A stretch of 64,000 nucleotides of DNA from contig JAPTOF010000008.1 of assembly GCA_028554755.1 (NCBI GenBank), forward strand, positions 15,047,001-15,111,000, in the 5' to 3' direction. A program made the translations under genes and the position numbers. This document shows, piece after piece, positions 35,771 through 47,978 of this stretch. Every line of letters starts with the position of its first letter. Positions within the stretch are counted from its first letter, which is position 1. The notes below the pieces were generated by a model. It was not told where the DNA came from. It saw only the letters and a list, made by a program, of their open reading frames with translations, and did no database searches. This DNA comes from Cordia subcordata. Taxonomy: Eukaryota; Streptophyta; Magnoliopsida; Boraginales; Cordiaceae.

Positions 35771-36899
35771 AGAGCTTCAAAAGAGCACAAGGTTGTACCT
35801 ATCCTTTCTCCACTTATTCCCCCTTCATCTTCCCTATCTGTACCTCCCTTACATTCTTTGTGATACTTACTTGCTTGTTGTTTGGTCTTGTTTTATTCGT
35901 TTGAGGACAAGCAAAGTTTGGGTTTGGGGGTGTGGGAGTTGGTTTTCTTATTTTATGCTTTGTCTAGGGTAGATTTGCATTTTTCTCTTAAAAAAGGTAA
36001 GATTTTTTTTTTGTGCATATAGAGTCATTTATCTCATTGTTGATTAGAGTGTTGGCTCTTGTTATTGACTTAATTAATTGGTGAAGATAAGGTTGTATTG
36101 CGGGGAGTGAATAGAGTGGAGGAAGAATCGGGACTTTGAAAAGACTTATTTTGAAAGCTGTAAGGAATGAGCACATCTAAGAATGCACCTTGTAGCTATT
36201 CCATAACTTAGTTAGAAAATGTGTTTCAAAAGGGTTATTGAAATGAGCACTTTGTTCTTTTAATGTGCCTTAGTCTCTTCTTTTTCTTTTCTTTATATTT
36301 ATATTATGTAATACAAAAAATACAAAAAAAATGAAAAAAATAAAAAACGTGAAAAAAGTGAAAAAATTGAAAAAGTGTGAAAAAAAGTGAAAAATGAGGG
36401 GGGAAAAAAGCCAAAAGGCACCAAAAAGTTGAAACATTGAAGTTCATTGAATAAAGTGTTAAGTGATGCAATGTCAACGTGGCACAAGTTTCTCTTCTTG
36501 TTCTTTCGTTGCATTGTAAATAAGGCTCTTATGTCAATTGTAAGTCATTGTGATTGTATCTTCTTCCTCCTTGTATCTTTGAGGCTATGTGCATATTTTG
36601 GGGGCTATGTTAGTTGAAGAGGCACGAAATATCAACTTCCCAAATGAAAGAGTTAGAATCCTCAGTTTGTGGTGGCTTTAGCTACTTGGGAGCTTCCCGT
36701 GAGGTGCGATGACCCTTGTGAGTAATGGGAGGATCCGAAAAAAGTTTGGAGATCGCTTCTACAAAAGAAACGACCCTTTCATACTCTTTAGATTCGCTAA
36801 GATTGCAAGTCAATACTCTTGGTAATCTCTTTAGCTTCTTAGAGATAAATTTAGGATTAGTCTTGCTTGAGGACAAGCAATGAGAGGGTTTGGGAGTGG
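35771..36899 (+). other. Athila-like 3' internal region with purine tract
   Basis: It includes two copies of a GAGGACAAGC motif (35909 and 36869), each followed by G-rich sequence; the second runs into GAGAGGGTTTGGGAGTGG just before the 3' LTR and is the probable polypurine tract. An A-rich, GTGAAAAA-repeat stretch lies at 36310-36400. Noncoding as far as I can see. Confidence 0.6.
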
Positions 36900-38819
36900 T
36901 GATGTGTTTTGATTTGTGTGTGTTTGTTCTTTCATTTTCCTATGTTTTTAAAGGTATTTTGTGCTTACTTGATAGCATTTGTGTAGTACTTATATAATAT
37001 TTGTGCATATGAAATTCTAAGTGTCTATAATTGAGTTTTATGGTTAAATGCTACACTAAATGCTTGATTTTGTGTCTTAGGTAAACTATAGCATGGAAAG
37101 TGAGCTTGAATGAGGAAGAACAATAAAGAGCAAAGATGTACGAGTCGTGGGATGAATAGTGGAAGCATGAAGAATGAAGATTTAATGGAAATTGGGGTAA
37201 TCGGTCAACCTGGTCGACCGGCCTGACCAGAGAGGTAAGAAAATTATCAGTCGAGCTACCCCAAAATACCGATCGACCAGCTAGGTTGATCGATCAATCT
37301 AGAGAGCTCCTGTTGCTATCGGTTGAGTATGAAGACTTTGCCAGTCTATTGGCTCCGCGCTATGAAGAATACAAAAACGTGATTTTTAGCATTTTTGGGA
37401 GACTTTTGCAGACCCATCTCACACCCACTTCATCCCATCAAAACCCTAACCCTCTATCACTCTCACCTACCTCACACACTCGTCTATACACGTTTACACC
37501 AAGAATCAAGCAACTTTGGTGGATCAAACACATGGATTTGGGAGTTTACCCAAGTTTTGTAAAGAGATTGCTAAGGATGAGAGGGAAGACTCTTTATCTC
37601 CCTTATTTTGGTTTATTATATGCTTGAGTAGAGTGTTTTAATGGGTGATTAAAGCTTGTACTATGGGTTTACCATTTACCTTATTGTTATGGGTTTTTGA
37701 TGAATTAATATATATGCTTTATTCTTAGTGTTTCAATGGCTATCTTCTATACAAGTCTAAGTATTTGATGATGTGTCACAACGGTTAAGTATATATTATA
37801 TTGATGTTTGCTTTTTATTAATCACTTATATAGTTTAGTTAGGCATACGTGTGTGTTTATATGAAGGATCTATGGAGTGGGTTGTATATTCATTCATGTC
37901 TGTGTGCATGTTTATACGCCTTAATAGCAAAGCATGCTCAAATCACATACATGTTGGCTCTTGATTGTTTCTATGGTGTAATCTAAACATGTCAATGTGT
38001 TTAGTAGTTGAATATGTCTATGTATTCACAAATGCCATGCCTTAGAACATGTATAAACTTGTGCTTTAATTGCCCGACTCGCTATTGTGATGCATGATTG
38101 ATGGCGCTTAACTAAAGATTAGGCTTAGTTGGTTTTCTTTGGCTTTAAACCTAGCCAATAAGCTTCCGACTTAGTTTAATTAACCTTAGATGGGCTAGAT
38201 ATTGGCTTTAAACCTAGCCAATGGTTTAGACACTAGGGTAAGATCAATCAATGTCACCGAGAACCCTAAGTAACTAGTCCAAAAACACTAGGTCATAAGG
38301 ACCATGCTATATTCACGGGACGATCGACTTAGGGATAAACCCACACCGAGGCCTAGGTGATAATAAGGTAGTCATTTAGATTCACGGGACGATCGACTTA
38401 GGGATAAACCCACACCGAGGCCTAGGTGATAATAAGGTAGTCATTTAGGAATCTAGACAAGAGCAATCTAGGAAACCCATCAAAAAGTCCTAGTCAAGAG
38501 TATAGTAATAGCCCATAAGCAAGTGAAGATCATCCTATTGCCATTTCCATTGCTTGACTCCCTTAGATAGCTTGATTCCACCATCTTTCCACTCACACAT
38601 TTTAGTTTCTTGCCCTTAGATTTTTTTTCCTTGAGCTCCATTCAATCTAAAACCCCAAAAATTGGTAGTTTAGGACCTAGTGTAGCTTTCTAGGATACAC
38701 ATAACTTAGGACCATACACGATTAGCCTCCTTGAGGAATACAACCCTGTACTTGCACATTAGGCTACCAACGACTCGTGAGCTTGTGGACTAACTTTTAA
38801 GGCTTGTAATTGAAATTAG
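36900..38819 (+). repeat. 3' LTR of the Athila-like element
   Basis: It matches 29216-31084 throughout, including the TATA region (GAATACAAAAACG near 37366) and the CTTTGGTGGATCAAACACATGG block. It differs by a perfect 69-bp internal tandem duplication and by loss of the last 12 or so bases (CACATCA end). Confidence 0.86.
38311..38448 (+). repeat. Perfect 69-bp tandem duplication in the 3' LTR
   Basis: The unit beginning ATTCACGGGACGATCGACTT at 38311 repeats exactly from 38380. The 5' LTR and other family LTRs have one copy. Confidence 0.92.
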
Positions 38820-40067
38820 AATAGAGGGGCTAGGTTGATATCCCTCTTTATTATGTACTTTATTTTTGTGGCAATATATTATATACATATATATACATTT
38901 ATACATATATATGGTTATGTGTATGTGTATGTGTGTGTGTATGTGTATATATATATATATATTATGTATATATTCATCATCTATTGCTTTTTTTCCTATG
39001 TCAAATCATTTTCTAATTTTATGTTTCCAATTTAAACATTTAATTTAATTACTAGAGATCTATAATAGAAAAAATGATTATTACCTAGAATTTACTAAAA
39101 AGTAAATTTTACAAAATACTTATATGTAATCATTCAATAAACTATAAAAATTGTTCATTAATAATAAATAATAAAAATAAAAACTACACATTATTTTCTT
39201 GCATCAAACGAGTTACACTCTAATTTTTTTTTTTTTTCTAACCAACTTCTTAAAATAAACAAAGCATAAGATTCCATGTTGCATAACATGGATGATGGAC
39301 AAAAATGCTGCCATATGGGAAAAGGTTATTCATTTAAGTTTAAGGGGCAAGGATTTAGTTATGGTTCCTTTTCAATAGATACTAGTATAGCACTTATGTG
39401 ATATATAAGAGAATGAATAATTAATGTGTTTTTACTTAGATTTAGTAGTCACATGTTATAATTAATGTGAGGATAAAATATATAGATATATTTTTTGAAA
39501 TTTAATTGTTAGTAAATTTTCAATACTTATATTTTCCCATGAAAGATATATAGTAATTGATAGAACATTTGAATGGAAAAATTGAAAATAGAAAATAAAG
39601 TGTATGGCCTGGAAAGAGAAAAGTAATGGAAGAGTAATAATGCATTTTATTGAATTTCATAGTTTTGAAAAAATAAAATAATCTTGAAGAAATTAAATGA
39701 CCAATAGATAAATGGATGCATTTCTATGTTGAATGAGCATATTTGGAAAAACAAATTAGGAAATAGTTTTCCATAAATAGAGTGATACATATATATACAC
39801 ACACAGATACACGCACACACACACATATACACATACATGCATACATACATACATATATATGTGTGTGTGTGTGTATATGTGTGTTATTTCTTTCTCTTCA
39901 TATATTATCATTTGTGAGTTTGCTATGTGTGCTTTAAAATTTTTATTTTATATTTTGTATCATTTTTAACAATTAATTTCAATTTTTTGATGTGACTTAC
40001 ATTCTATCTTATACACTATGCTAATTGAGTGGTAACACCTTCCACACATTATTGCATATTTTTTTTA
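38820..40067. other. First copy of the duplicated target segment, AT-rich, noncoding
   Basis: It aligns with 44400-47085 once the insertions there are removed (landmarks GGTTGATATCCCTC, GAAAAAATGATTA, GGATGATGG, TGCTGCCATATGGGAAAAGG, GAACATTTGAAT). Microsatellites: TA/TG at about 38880-38965 and CA/TG at about 39790-39890. About 270 bp (39718-39990) is absent from the second copy. Confidence 0.75.
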
Positions 40068-43000
40068 TAGGGCTATACAAGGTCCGGTCCAATTCGGGGA
40101 TTTGAAAATCTCTAGAATCGTCCCAAACTTTTGGGTCTTGAATATTTTAGAACCATAATTATACCAGAAGAAAAAAATCTCTGTCCCATACCATTCCAAA
40201 TTTCAAGACAATTCGGAATGGGTATTCAATTCTTTCAGTACTTGTTCATCGAGATAGTATGTGATAGAGTTGAGCCTTTCTACACCTATTCAGTAATTTT
40301 TATGTATTTTAGAGAAATTGTTTCCATATTAACAAAATTTCAATTAATAAAATATATAAAGGGAAATTTTAGTTTGATTATGCTAACTATATTACAAATT
40401 TTAGTTCGTCATATAACTAGAATAAATTAAGTTAAGCTTGATTAGTTTATACATTAAATCATTAAGTTAGTAATTAAATAATATAATTAAAATTAATTAA
40501 GCTTATTGTAGTTAGATTAAAACTAGCAAGTTACATAAATAGGGTTAGTAGTATAACTAGAACCAAAATATATATATATATATATATATATAATATAACT
40601 GATGTGTTGTGTTTTTGTGTGTATTTGCATTGTTATTTGCCTATGTTTAAGAGCTATTAAGTGATCAAAAAGATACATTAGTGTAATGCTTTTGATAAGA
40701 ATAGGTTTAAGCGTAAACAATTGTACATATTGAGTTTAAGAGACAAATTGCTACACTAATTGCTTGTTTTCAATGACTTAGGTGAACTTTGGATTAAGAA
40801 CGAGATTAAACGATAATAGGTGATGAAGATGGGAGATGTACGGGTCAAAAAGAGAAGATCGGAGGTCGAAAAGATAAAGAATGGAGGAAGGAAGTCTGCC
40901 GGACGACCTAAGAAGAAGGAGCTGATCGACCGGCTAGGTTGACCGGCCACTCCAGAGAGGTGCTAAAAATAGTCGGACGACCACCCCTCCAGAGCTGGTC
41001 GACCGGCTAGTCCAGAGAGTATCATCAAAAAGCCGATTGAGCTAAGAAGAGAAGCCAGTCAACCTAGCAGTCCAAGAGTATCATCAAAAAGTCGATCGAG
41101 TAGGTCGATCGGTAGTTTGTAAAAAACTGATATAAAAGTCTGATTTTTAGACTTAAAAAGGGGAATCTTTTTGACAATTCTGGAGAGGATCTTAACACAC
41201 CCATCACACAGACACACACACTTAACCCTAGTCTTCACCCATATCTCACACACTTTCTCACACATTTCATCACCTTGAAGCAAGAGGATTTAGAAGGTTT
41301 CAAACATTTGGATTCAAGTTTGCTCAAGAGCTTTGTACAAGATTAGCTAAGATGAAAGGGAAGCTTCATAAACTCTCTTTCATTCTATCTCTTATTGTGA
41401 TTGAGTAGACTTGTGTAGGGTGATTTAGCTTATGTAATGGGTTAGCTATATACTCTTATGATATGGGATTAAATGGCTGAATATATACATGTTTGATTTT
41501 CTTGTTTAAATGGTTATTTTCTCATTCATGTCCAAGTGTTTGATTAAATGCCTAAATGAGTTGCATGTGTATAAATTGAAGTCTATCTATTACTAAACAC
41601 ATCTAATCCATACTATAATCATGTCTATGTGTTTATCTATGGATACTATAAAGTGGGTAATGCTTATATTCATGTCTATATATATATTTGCATGTCTAGT
41701 AGTGAATATTGCTTCTAATGGTGTAATTCGAGCATGACGATGTTTGGTAGTTGAATAGATCCTTTTATTCACGAACACTTTGGCCTAGAACATGTATGGA
41801 TGTGCTATCAAGTCAAATCTCGCTATAGTGACCTTAGAATGATGGTAAGTAATTTAGGGCTAGACTAGGCCGAGTCTCCTTTGGCTTTAAATCCAGCTAA
41901 TAGGTTTCAGGATGGGATTAGTCAACCTTAGCAACACTAGGTCTTGGCTTTAAATCTAGCCAATGATTTAGGTACTAGGGTAGGTTCATTCTAAGTCACC
42001 TAGAAAGCTAATTGGTCACTCTAAAGGCCCTAGGTCATAAGGACCACGCTGTAGCTCTAGGAGACACCGCCTAAGGACGAACCTGCACCGAGTCCTATGG
42101 GAAAATTAAGACACTAATTTAGCAACCTAATTAAGAGCAATCACTAAAGTAAGCCATCATTCCTTAATCCCATAGCATTTGAAATATAGAATCACCTATT
42201 CATAAGTTGAAGTCACTCTTACACCTTTCCATTTGTTAGTTCCTTTAAATTAGCTTGTTCCCTCACTTTTCCATTCCCGTAGTTTAGTTTAATTCGTTTT
42301 AGCTAGAACTCCCAACCATCCAAACCCCCCCCCCCTTCCCCAAAAAAAAATAGATAGTTTAGGTTTCTTTTTAGACACACTCTAGAAAACACAGGTAAAA
42401 TCCATCTCACAATATAGCCTTCCTGTGGAATCGACCCTGTACTTACATACACTTTACTGCACCGATCCGTGCACTTGCGGGTCTTTAGAGCTTGCACTCA
42501 AAAGATGACGATCAATAACCAACATCAATTAAATACTATTAGTTTAAGTTAGCAGGGAATTAATTTGGTAAAATAATTAAAATTAACTAATGCATATATT
42601 AATATATTAGTAAAGAGCTAATATTATTTTTAGGATTACTAGTTACAATGTTTAAAAATTAACTTTGTCTTCCCCTCTAACCTTGTTCCACATTTTCACT
42701 TTTTCAAAGATTATATCATAAACTATAATTAACATGTATATAAAAGTTTATATGATTAAGATAATTATTATAAAATTAATTAAGTAACTAAAAGAATGTG
42801 ATATAAGTTCATCAGGTAGTTGTGAAGTATACCTAGAGATTAGGATCAAGTGTCATTATATTATATATATAAAGTAATTTTTTAATTTTTTTCTTTTTCA
42901 GTAAGGATTTAAAAATTTTTATGGCATCAAAATAAAATATTAATATTAAAATATTATATAAAATATCTAAAATTGTAATATTAACATATATAATATTAAT

Positions 43001-43244
43001 ATTTAAGATTATATAGAATTATTAATATTAAAGGATCGGTTCTTTCAATTTGTCCATATTGATACAATTTCGGTTCGGTCTGGTTTAGGTCTTAGTACAA
43101 TTCTCAGAAAAGATCTAGAACCATACCATAAAGAAATTCTCAATTCGGTTCTTGTAGAAAAGCCAATAGAACTTTCGATTCTGTTACTATTTGATACGGT
43201 TTTTCGGTTCAATTCGGGATCTCCAAATCTTGTGTATAGCCCTA
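40068..43244. mobile_element. hAT-type non-autonomous element carrying a solo LTR
   Basis: Ends are TAGGGCTATACAAGGTCCGG and, inverted, TAGGGCTATACACAAGATTTGG. Flanks TTTTTTTA (40060-40067) and ATTTTTTA (43245-43252) give an 8-bp duplication with seven matches. Subterminal DNA is rich in GGTCCGGTC/GGTTCGGTC. Removing the nested LTR leaves about 1.26 kb, colinear with the element at 58078-59397. No transposase is encoded. Confidence 0.88.
40600..42514 (+). repeat. Solo LTR of an Athila-like element
   Basis: It runs TGATGTGTTGTG to ATGACGATCA, flanked by ATAAC on both sides (40595-40599, 42515-42519). The related element at 58 kb has one ATAAC-equivalent (TGTAACCAACATC at about 58577), the empty site. 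The 1915-bp length and layout match the 1.9-kb LTRs at 29 and 37 kb. A run of 10 or more C lies near 42327. Confidence 0.92.
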
Positions 43245-43732
43245 ATTTTTTACATGACATATATTTGCATACTTCTTCAGTATATTCTTTAATTCTATAT
43301 AATTTATGTTATCATACATTATAACCCATTGTGTGAACTTGTAAAGGTTGAGATGGACACCATGTGTCACATCTTAAGCATTATAGTTTTTTTCTTTTGT
43401 ATTAACACAAATTGCTTCTTTAATTTTTTTTTATATTTTGTTTCTTTTCTCAATATTCATTACATAATCCTTGGACATAACACCTTAGCAGTTGATTTTT
43501 TAATTTTTATATTTTTTCCTCTTTTTATTATGGGTAAGTGTACTATTACAGTTAGACAAAATAGATTAAAAATTAAACTCTAAACATCATGAATGTTTTG
43601 GTTGGACGAACATACATTTAATCAATTAATGGGTGTGTGCATAATTACTTGCAACATCGTGCAAGGATCTCCACTAGTTAACAATAAGATCAAATTCAAA
43701 CCGTTCATTTACCTACATTACCTAAAATGACA
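43245..43732. other. End of first segment copy, noncoding
   Basis: It aligns with 47085-47619 (ACATGACATATATTTGCA, TGTAAAGGTTGAGA, CATCTTAAGCATTATAG, GATCAAATTCAAACC). The short frames are T-rich artefacts. Confidence 0.7.
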
Positions 43733-43936
43733 CATGGGGTTGGCGGGTTAGATGATTCTTTTTTACGGGTTTGTGGGTGACCTGAGGGTTGACCCAGTTC
43801 GAACCACTTATTTGGCGAGTTGGGTCGAGTTGACCTGTTTATCTGGCGGACCATTAAATCCTCAACTCTAACTCTCTTTTTTGGCGGGTTAGGAGGGTTG
43901 ACTCGTAGGTTTCAACCTATTTTGCCACCTCTAAAT
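43733..43936. repeat. GGCGGGTT-rich spacer between segment copies
   Basis: About 200 bp with three GGCGGGTT/GGCGAGTT motifs and TTGACCC/TTGACTC words; the right side ends TTTTGCCACCTCTAAATAGG. This looks like a small TIR element (reverse reading TAGAGGTGGCAAAATAGG), but the ends do not pair well. Confidence 0.4.
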
Positions 43937-44400
43937 AGGAGGTATATCATGAAGTAACTATTGCAAAGGTTCTCATGTAGAAACCCCAGGTGAATATTAT
44001 ACATATCTACAAAGAAGGCAACAAACCAGTGGATTATCTTGCTAACTTAGGCATAGAAGCAGAAGCTCCAACCATGTTTAATACACGAGAGGATTTAAGG
44101 CTTCTATGCAAGTTGATTATGTGTGACAAGTTGGAGATCTCTAACCTTAGATTTTAGATTTGTTGCTTTGTTTTGATTGTAAAGGTAGTATTTACTATCT
44201 CTTTTATTTTTGTGTGTCTTAGCTTTGTACGTTGCATTTTTTTGTAAGCGTAATATTACTACCCATTGCATTGGCAAGTTACATAAATGTTATAAGAGTA
44301 GTAGTACTACCTTATTTTTTTTCAGCATGCATTTGCATTACATGTTGCATTTTAATTGTACGAAGGTTGGCCGGCCAACCTCTCATCCTTAGGGGTCGAA
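43937..44400 (+). pseudogene. Second copy of the LINE RNase H tail and 3' UTR
   Basis: It begins mid-domain (AGGTATATCATGAAGTAACT, matching 18003 onward) and contains EGNKPVDYLANLG (about 44010). The 3' UTR blocks that are scattered at 18.2, 28.5 and 29.1 kb in the first copy are contiguous here, so this is the uninterrupted version. Confidence 0.82.
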
Positions 44401-44782
44401 TAAAGGGTTAGGTTGATATCCCTCCCTATTGTTTACTTTATTTTTGTGGCAATAAAATTCCTCGAAAGTGTATACACAGACACATATATCATTTTCTAAT
44501 TTTACGTTTCCAATTTAAACATTTAATTTAATTACTGGAGATCTTTAATAGAAAAAATGATTACTATCGAGAATTTACTAAAAGTAAATTTTACAAAAAT
44601 TTATATCTTATCATTGCATAGACTATAAATTAGTCGTCAATAATAAATAATAAAAATAAGAACTACACATTATTTTCTTGCATCAAATGAGTTGTACTCT
44701 AATCTAATTTTTATCTCTAACCAACTTATTAAAATAAACAAAGCAAAAGATTCTATGTTGCATAGCATGGATGATGGGCAAA

Positions 44783-44988
44783 CAGGGGTGAAGCTAGAAT
44801 TTTAAGTTAAGGGGAGCAAAATTAGAATAGCTATAATTAGGATAAAAAAAATTTCTCTTTTATTTTTCTGTTGGGGGGGGGGGGGGGCAAAATTACCTTT
44901 GGTTTGGCAGATCTAATTCTTTTTATTTTTAAAATATTTTTTTAAACACTACATCTAAAAAATTCCTTAAGGTGTAGCCTTGCCCTTG
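44783..44988. mobile_element. hAT-type MITE (206 bp)
   Basis: Ends are CAGGGGTGAAGCTA and, inverted, CAAGGGCAAGGCTA. Flanks TGGGCAAA and CGGGCAAA (44775-44782, 44989-44996) match at seven of eight bases. The other segment copy lacks it (GATGATGGACAAAAATGCTGCC at about 39290). A run of 15 G lies at 44873-44887. Confidence 0.83.
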
Positions 44989-45212
44989 CGGGCAAAGATG
45001 CTGCCATGTGGGAAAAGGTTATGCATTGTAAGTTTCAGAGGAAAGGATTTAGTAATGGTTCCTTTTCAATAGATGCTACTACAGAACTTATGCAAGACAT
45101 AAAAGAATGAATATCTTGTACATTTCTATTTATATTTAATGGTCGCATTTTATAATTAATGTGAGGATAAAACATAGATATGTTTTCTGAAATTTAATTT
45201 TTAGTAAATTTT

Positions 45213-45255
<43 letters not shown>

Positions 45256-45270
45256 GAAAGATCTGTAGTA

Positions 45271-46841
45271 TGTCAGGATTAAACCTAAGCTTAACCAAAT
45301 CCTAAGGAGATTAATGGAGAAAATCTCCTGAAAAGATTTGGCAATGAAGAATAAGGAAGAGAGAAAATGCAGGAGAAGAAGAATCAGTTTATTGAATTTT
45401 CCAGAATTGAGCCGAGCTTTTCAATCGGTTATCTTTTCCCTTTTTATACAGCTGAATTGAATTGCTTAAATATGTTTAACGAACCCTATCTAATCACAAC
45501 TAATCCACTGACTGCCTTCTTTTCAGTTTCAATCTTGATATTACTAATTCATTACAAATGACAAAGCTGCCAAACTGTGCATGTCACGATACCTCCCTCC
45601 CTAAAGATTCTTGTCCTCAGGGATCAAGGTTCAAGACCATTAAACCAATTCAACCACATCTGTTTCCAGGAAGCCATCAGATTCCCTTGGAAAGAATAGC
45701 ATATGAGCACTAGCAGAACAAGACTCCAGATGGTAGAACAAGTTCCGGGGTTTACTTTTCAGCTTTGTGCACCTGATGGTTGCTTCCCTAGCCTGCAATA
45801 TCTTCAAACGTGAATTCTCAGGCAGCACATGCGAACTTCTGACACGATGAGAGAGTATTATAACCTTCACCAAACAATCATACAGCGCAAAAATTCCAAT
45901 GCAGCACGAAACTCCTTTTTTCCCTTTATTTATTTTTTAATTTTATGTTTTATTTATTTTTTATTATTATTATTTTTTTTTCTTTTTGTGCTGTGAAAGC
46001 ACACCAATAATTGGATTGCAAGTACTCCCTCTCTCAATCTTCAAACAACTCACACATACCCTTCAAGTCTTCAATTCTCGCTGACTCCATATACATTGCC
46101 ATCAAAGCACGACAATTAAAATTCTTCCTATTAGTAAACCACATAGCATACCCCTCAACTGGCCTCGCAAGGTCTCGTGCTTCCTGGTTGTCCAAGTTAC
46201 TACAAGCCAGCACCATGCTCATAATTATGGTTAAGGAAGTAGATTTTATCCCCTTTTAAAGGCCTCTAAATCAAGATCCCAGCCTTCAATTTTACAGACA
46301 ACATTGGTCACAAACTTCCAGGATACTTGATGATCTCTTTAAGGAATTTTATTAAGCACTCTAAAACCATCACCAATTTCTCTGTATTTTTCTGAATAGA
46401 TGGAGAACTTTGTTGGCAACCGTGGAAGAAGTGCGACCATAACCAATGTTGATGATAGAAATATGAAGCTCCTCGGCAAAGTTTGAGGGTCCCAAAAGGC
46501 CGGAACAATTGGTTGTTCGTGGTGTTGAGGTCGTGGGCCCCACAGCTACTAAACAGGCCTCGCAATAAAGAATAAGGAAGAGAGAAAACGCAGGAGAAGA
46601 AGAATCAGGGTATTGAATTTTCTACAATTGAGCTAAGCTTTTCAATCAGTTCTTTTTGCCTTTTTTTACACAGCTGAATTGAGTTGGTTAAATTAAACAT
46701 GTTTAACCAACTCTATGTAAATCACAACTAGTCCCCTAACTGCCTTTCTACCAAAATATCCTAACTACCTTCTTTTCAATTTCAATCATGATATTACTAA
46801 GTCATTACAAATGACAATGCCGCCAAATTGTGCATGTGACA
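45271..46841 (-). mobile_element. Internally deleted gypsy-like LTR element
   Basis: It runs TGTCAGG to TGTGACA, flanked by TAGTA on both sides (45266-45270, 46842-46846). Two related LTRs (45271-45586 and about 46562-46841) share AAGAATAAGGAAGAGAGAAA and ACAGCTGAATTGA. On the - strand a GAGGACAAGAATC and AGGGAGGGAGG purine tract precedes the left LTR, placing its 3' end on the left. The roughly 975 bp between them hold only short - strand frames (for example 46034-46222, 46308-46565) that I cannot assign to pol domains. The right LTR lacks about 75 bp at its inner end. Confidence 0.82.
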
Positions 46842-47750
46842 TAGTAATTGATTAGAACATTTGAATTGAAAAGGAAAAATAGAAAATAAAGGGTATGGCC
46901 TCGAAAGAGAAAACTAATACATGAGAAATAATGCATTTTATTGAATTTCATGGTTTTGAAAAATAGAATAATTTTGAACAAATTAAATGATGAATTAGAT
47001 AAAAGGATGCATGTGACCCACATTCTATCTTATGCACTATAATAGTTGAGTAATAACACCCTCCCAGACATTATTGCATATTTTCTACATGACATATATT
47101 TGCACAAGTACTTCTTCAGTATATTCTCTAATTCTATATTTTTTTTTCTTATCGTACATTATAATAATTGGGTGAACTTGTAAAGGTTGAGAGAGATACC
47201 ATGTGCCGCATCTCAAGCATTATAGTTTTCTTTTTTTTTTTTTTTTATTAACACAAATTGCTTCTTTAACCTTTTATATTTTGTTTCTTTTCTCAACATT
47301 CATTATAGAATCCTTGGACGTGAGACCTTATCTTAGCAGTTGGTTCTTTACTGTTTTTATATTTTCCCTCTTTATCATGGTTGAGGGTATTATTACAGTT
47401 AGACGGAATACTAAGACTAAAAAATAAAATATAAAATCATGAATGTTTTAGTTGGAGAAATATATCTTTAATCAATTAGCAAGTGTAAATAATTACTTAA
47501 ATCATATAAAATATAAAACAAAAAGATATAACACCTGTGACATCACACAAGGATCTCCACCAGTTATCAATAAGATCAAATTGAAACCTTTCATTCACCT
47601 ATGTTACCTAAAACGACAGAGATAGGGCTGCAGCAGATTTTGCTTTAGATATAGAGTAGCAAAAAGTCATGTCAATAAAATTCACATGTAAGAAACACTT
47701 ACCATGAAAGCATGGTGAACGCTGAATCCTAAAGACTGCATGTGATAAAA

Positions 47751-47978
47751 GGTCCATGTGGATTAACTTTTTTTTAAAATATTTTTTTTAATAATTTTGA
47801 AAAATAACTTTTTTTTAAAAGTTAAAAATTCTGATTTCTAAAAAAATATATATATTTGAATTTTTTTTAAAATTTTAATTTTTTTGAAAGCTAAATTAAA
47901 TAATTTTTGCAAATTTAATTTAACTTTTTCAAAAAAAAAAATTTTTTCCAAAAAAAAAAACACCAACCCAAATAAGCC
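47751..47978. mobile_element. Diverged Harbinger-like MITE, relative of the one at 28022
   Basis: The interior matches 28022-28246 (GAAAGCTAAATTAAATAATT, then TGCAAATTTAATTTAAC), and the ends GGTCCATGTGGATTAAC and inverted GGCTTATTTGGGTTGG are weak versions of the same termini. The target duplication is not clear. Confidence 0.6.

Larger units (their letters stand above)
29216..38819 (+). mobile_element. Athila-like LTR retrotransposon without reverse transcriptase
   Basis: LTRs are at 29216-31084 and 36900-38819, both starting TGATGTGTTTTG. A degraded primer-binding site lies at 31091-31108. Gag-like, protease and acidic blocks run to about 33.8 kb. A GCTGACGGCATCATTG and GAGAGGCAACC module (about 34.2 kb) and a CTTGAGGACAAGCAATGAGAGGG purine tract before the 3' LTR complete the Athila-like layout. 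The last bases of the 3' LTR and the right target duplication are missing; sequence passes from TGAAATTAG straight into AATAGAGGGGC of the target. Confidence 0.85.
44401..47619. other. Second copy of the target segment, two insertions inside
   Basis: This is the colinear partner of 38820-40067 plus 43245-43732. It holds a 206-bp MITE and a 1.57-kb LTR element. A (TA)n tract lies at 45215-45252. No gene is supported in the segment's own sequence. Confidence 0.75.

Noticed and set aside
42325..42340. C run followed by A run in the solo LTR as a terminator-like signal
   Set aside because: Homopolymers in an LTR; no stem-loop or gene end lies next to them.
44873..44887. Run of 15 G as a possible quadruplex or regulatory site
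   Set aside because: It is inside a MITE, is a single homopolymer run of uncertain true length, and has no supporting context.
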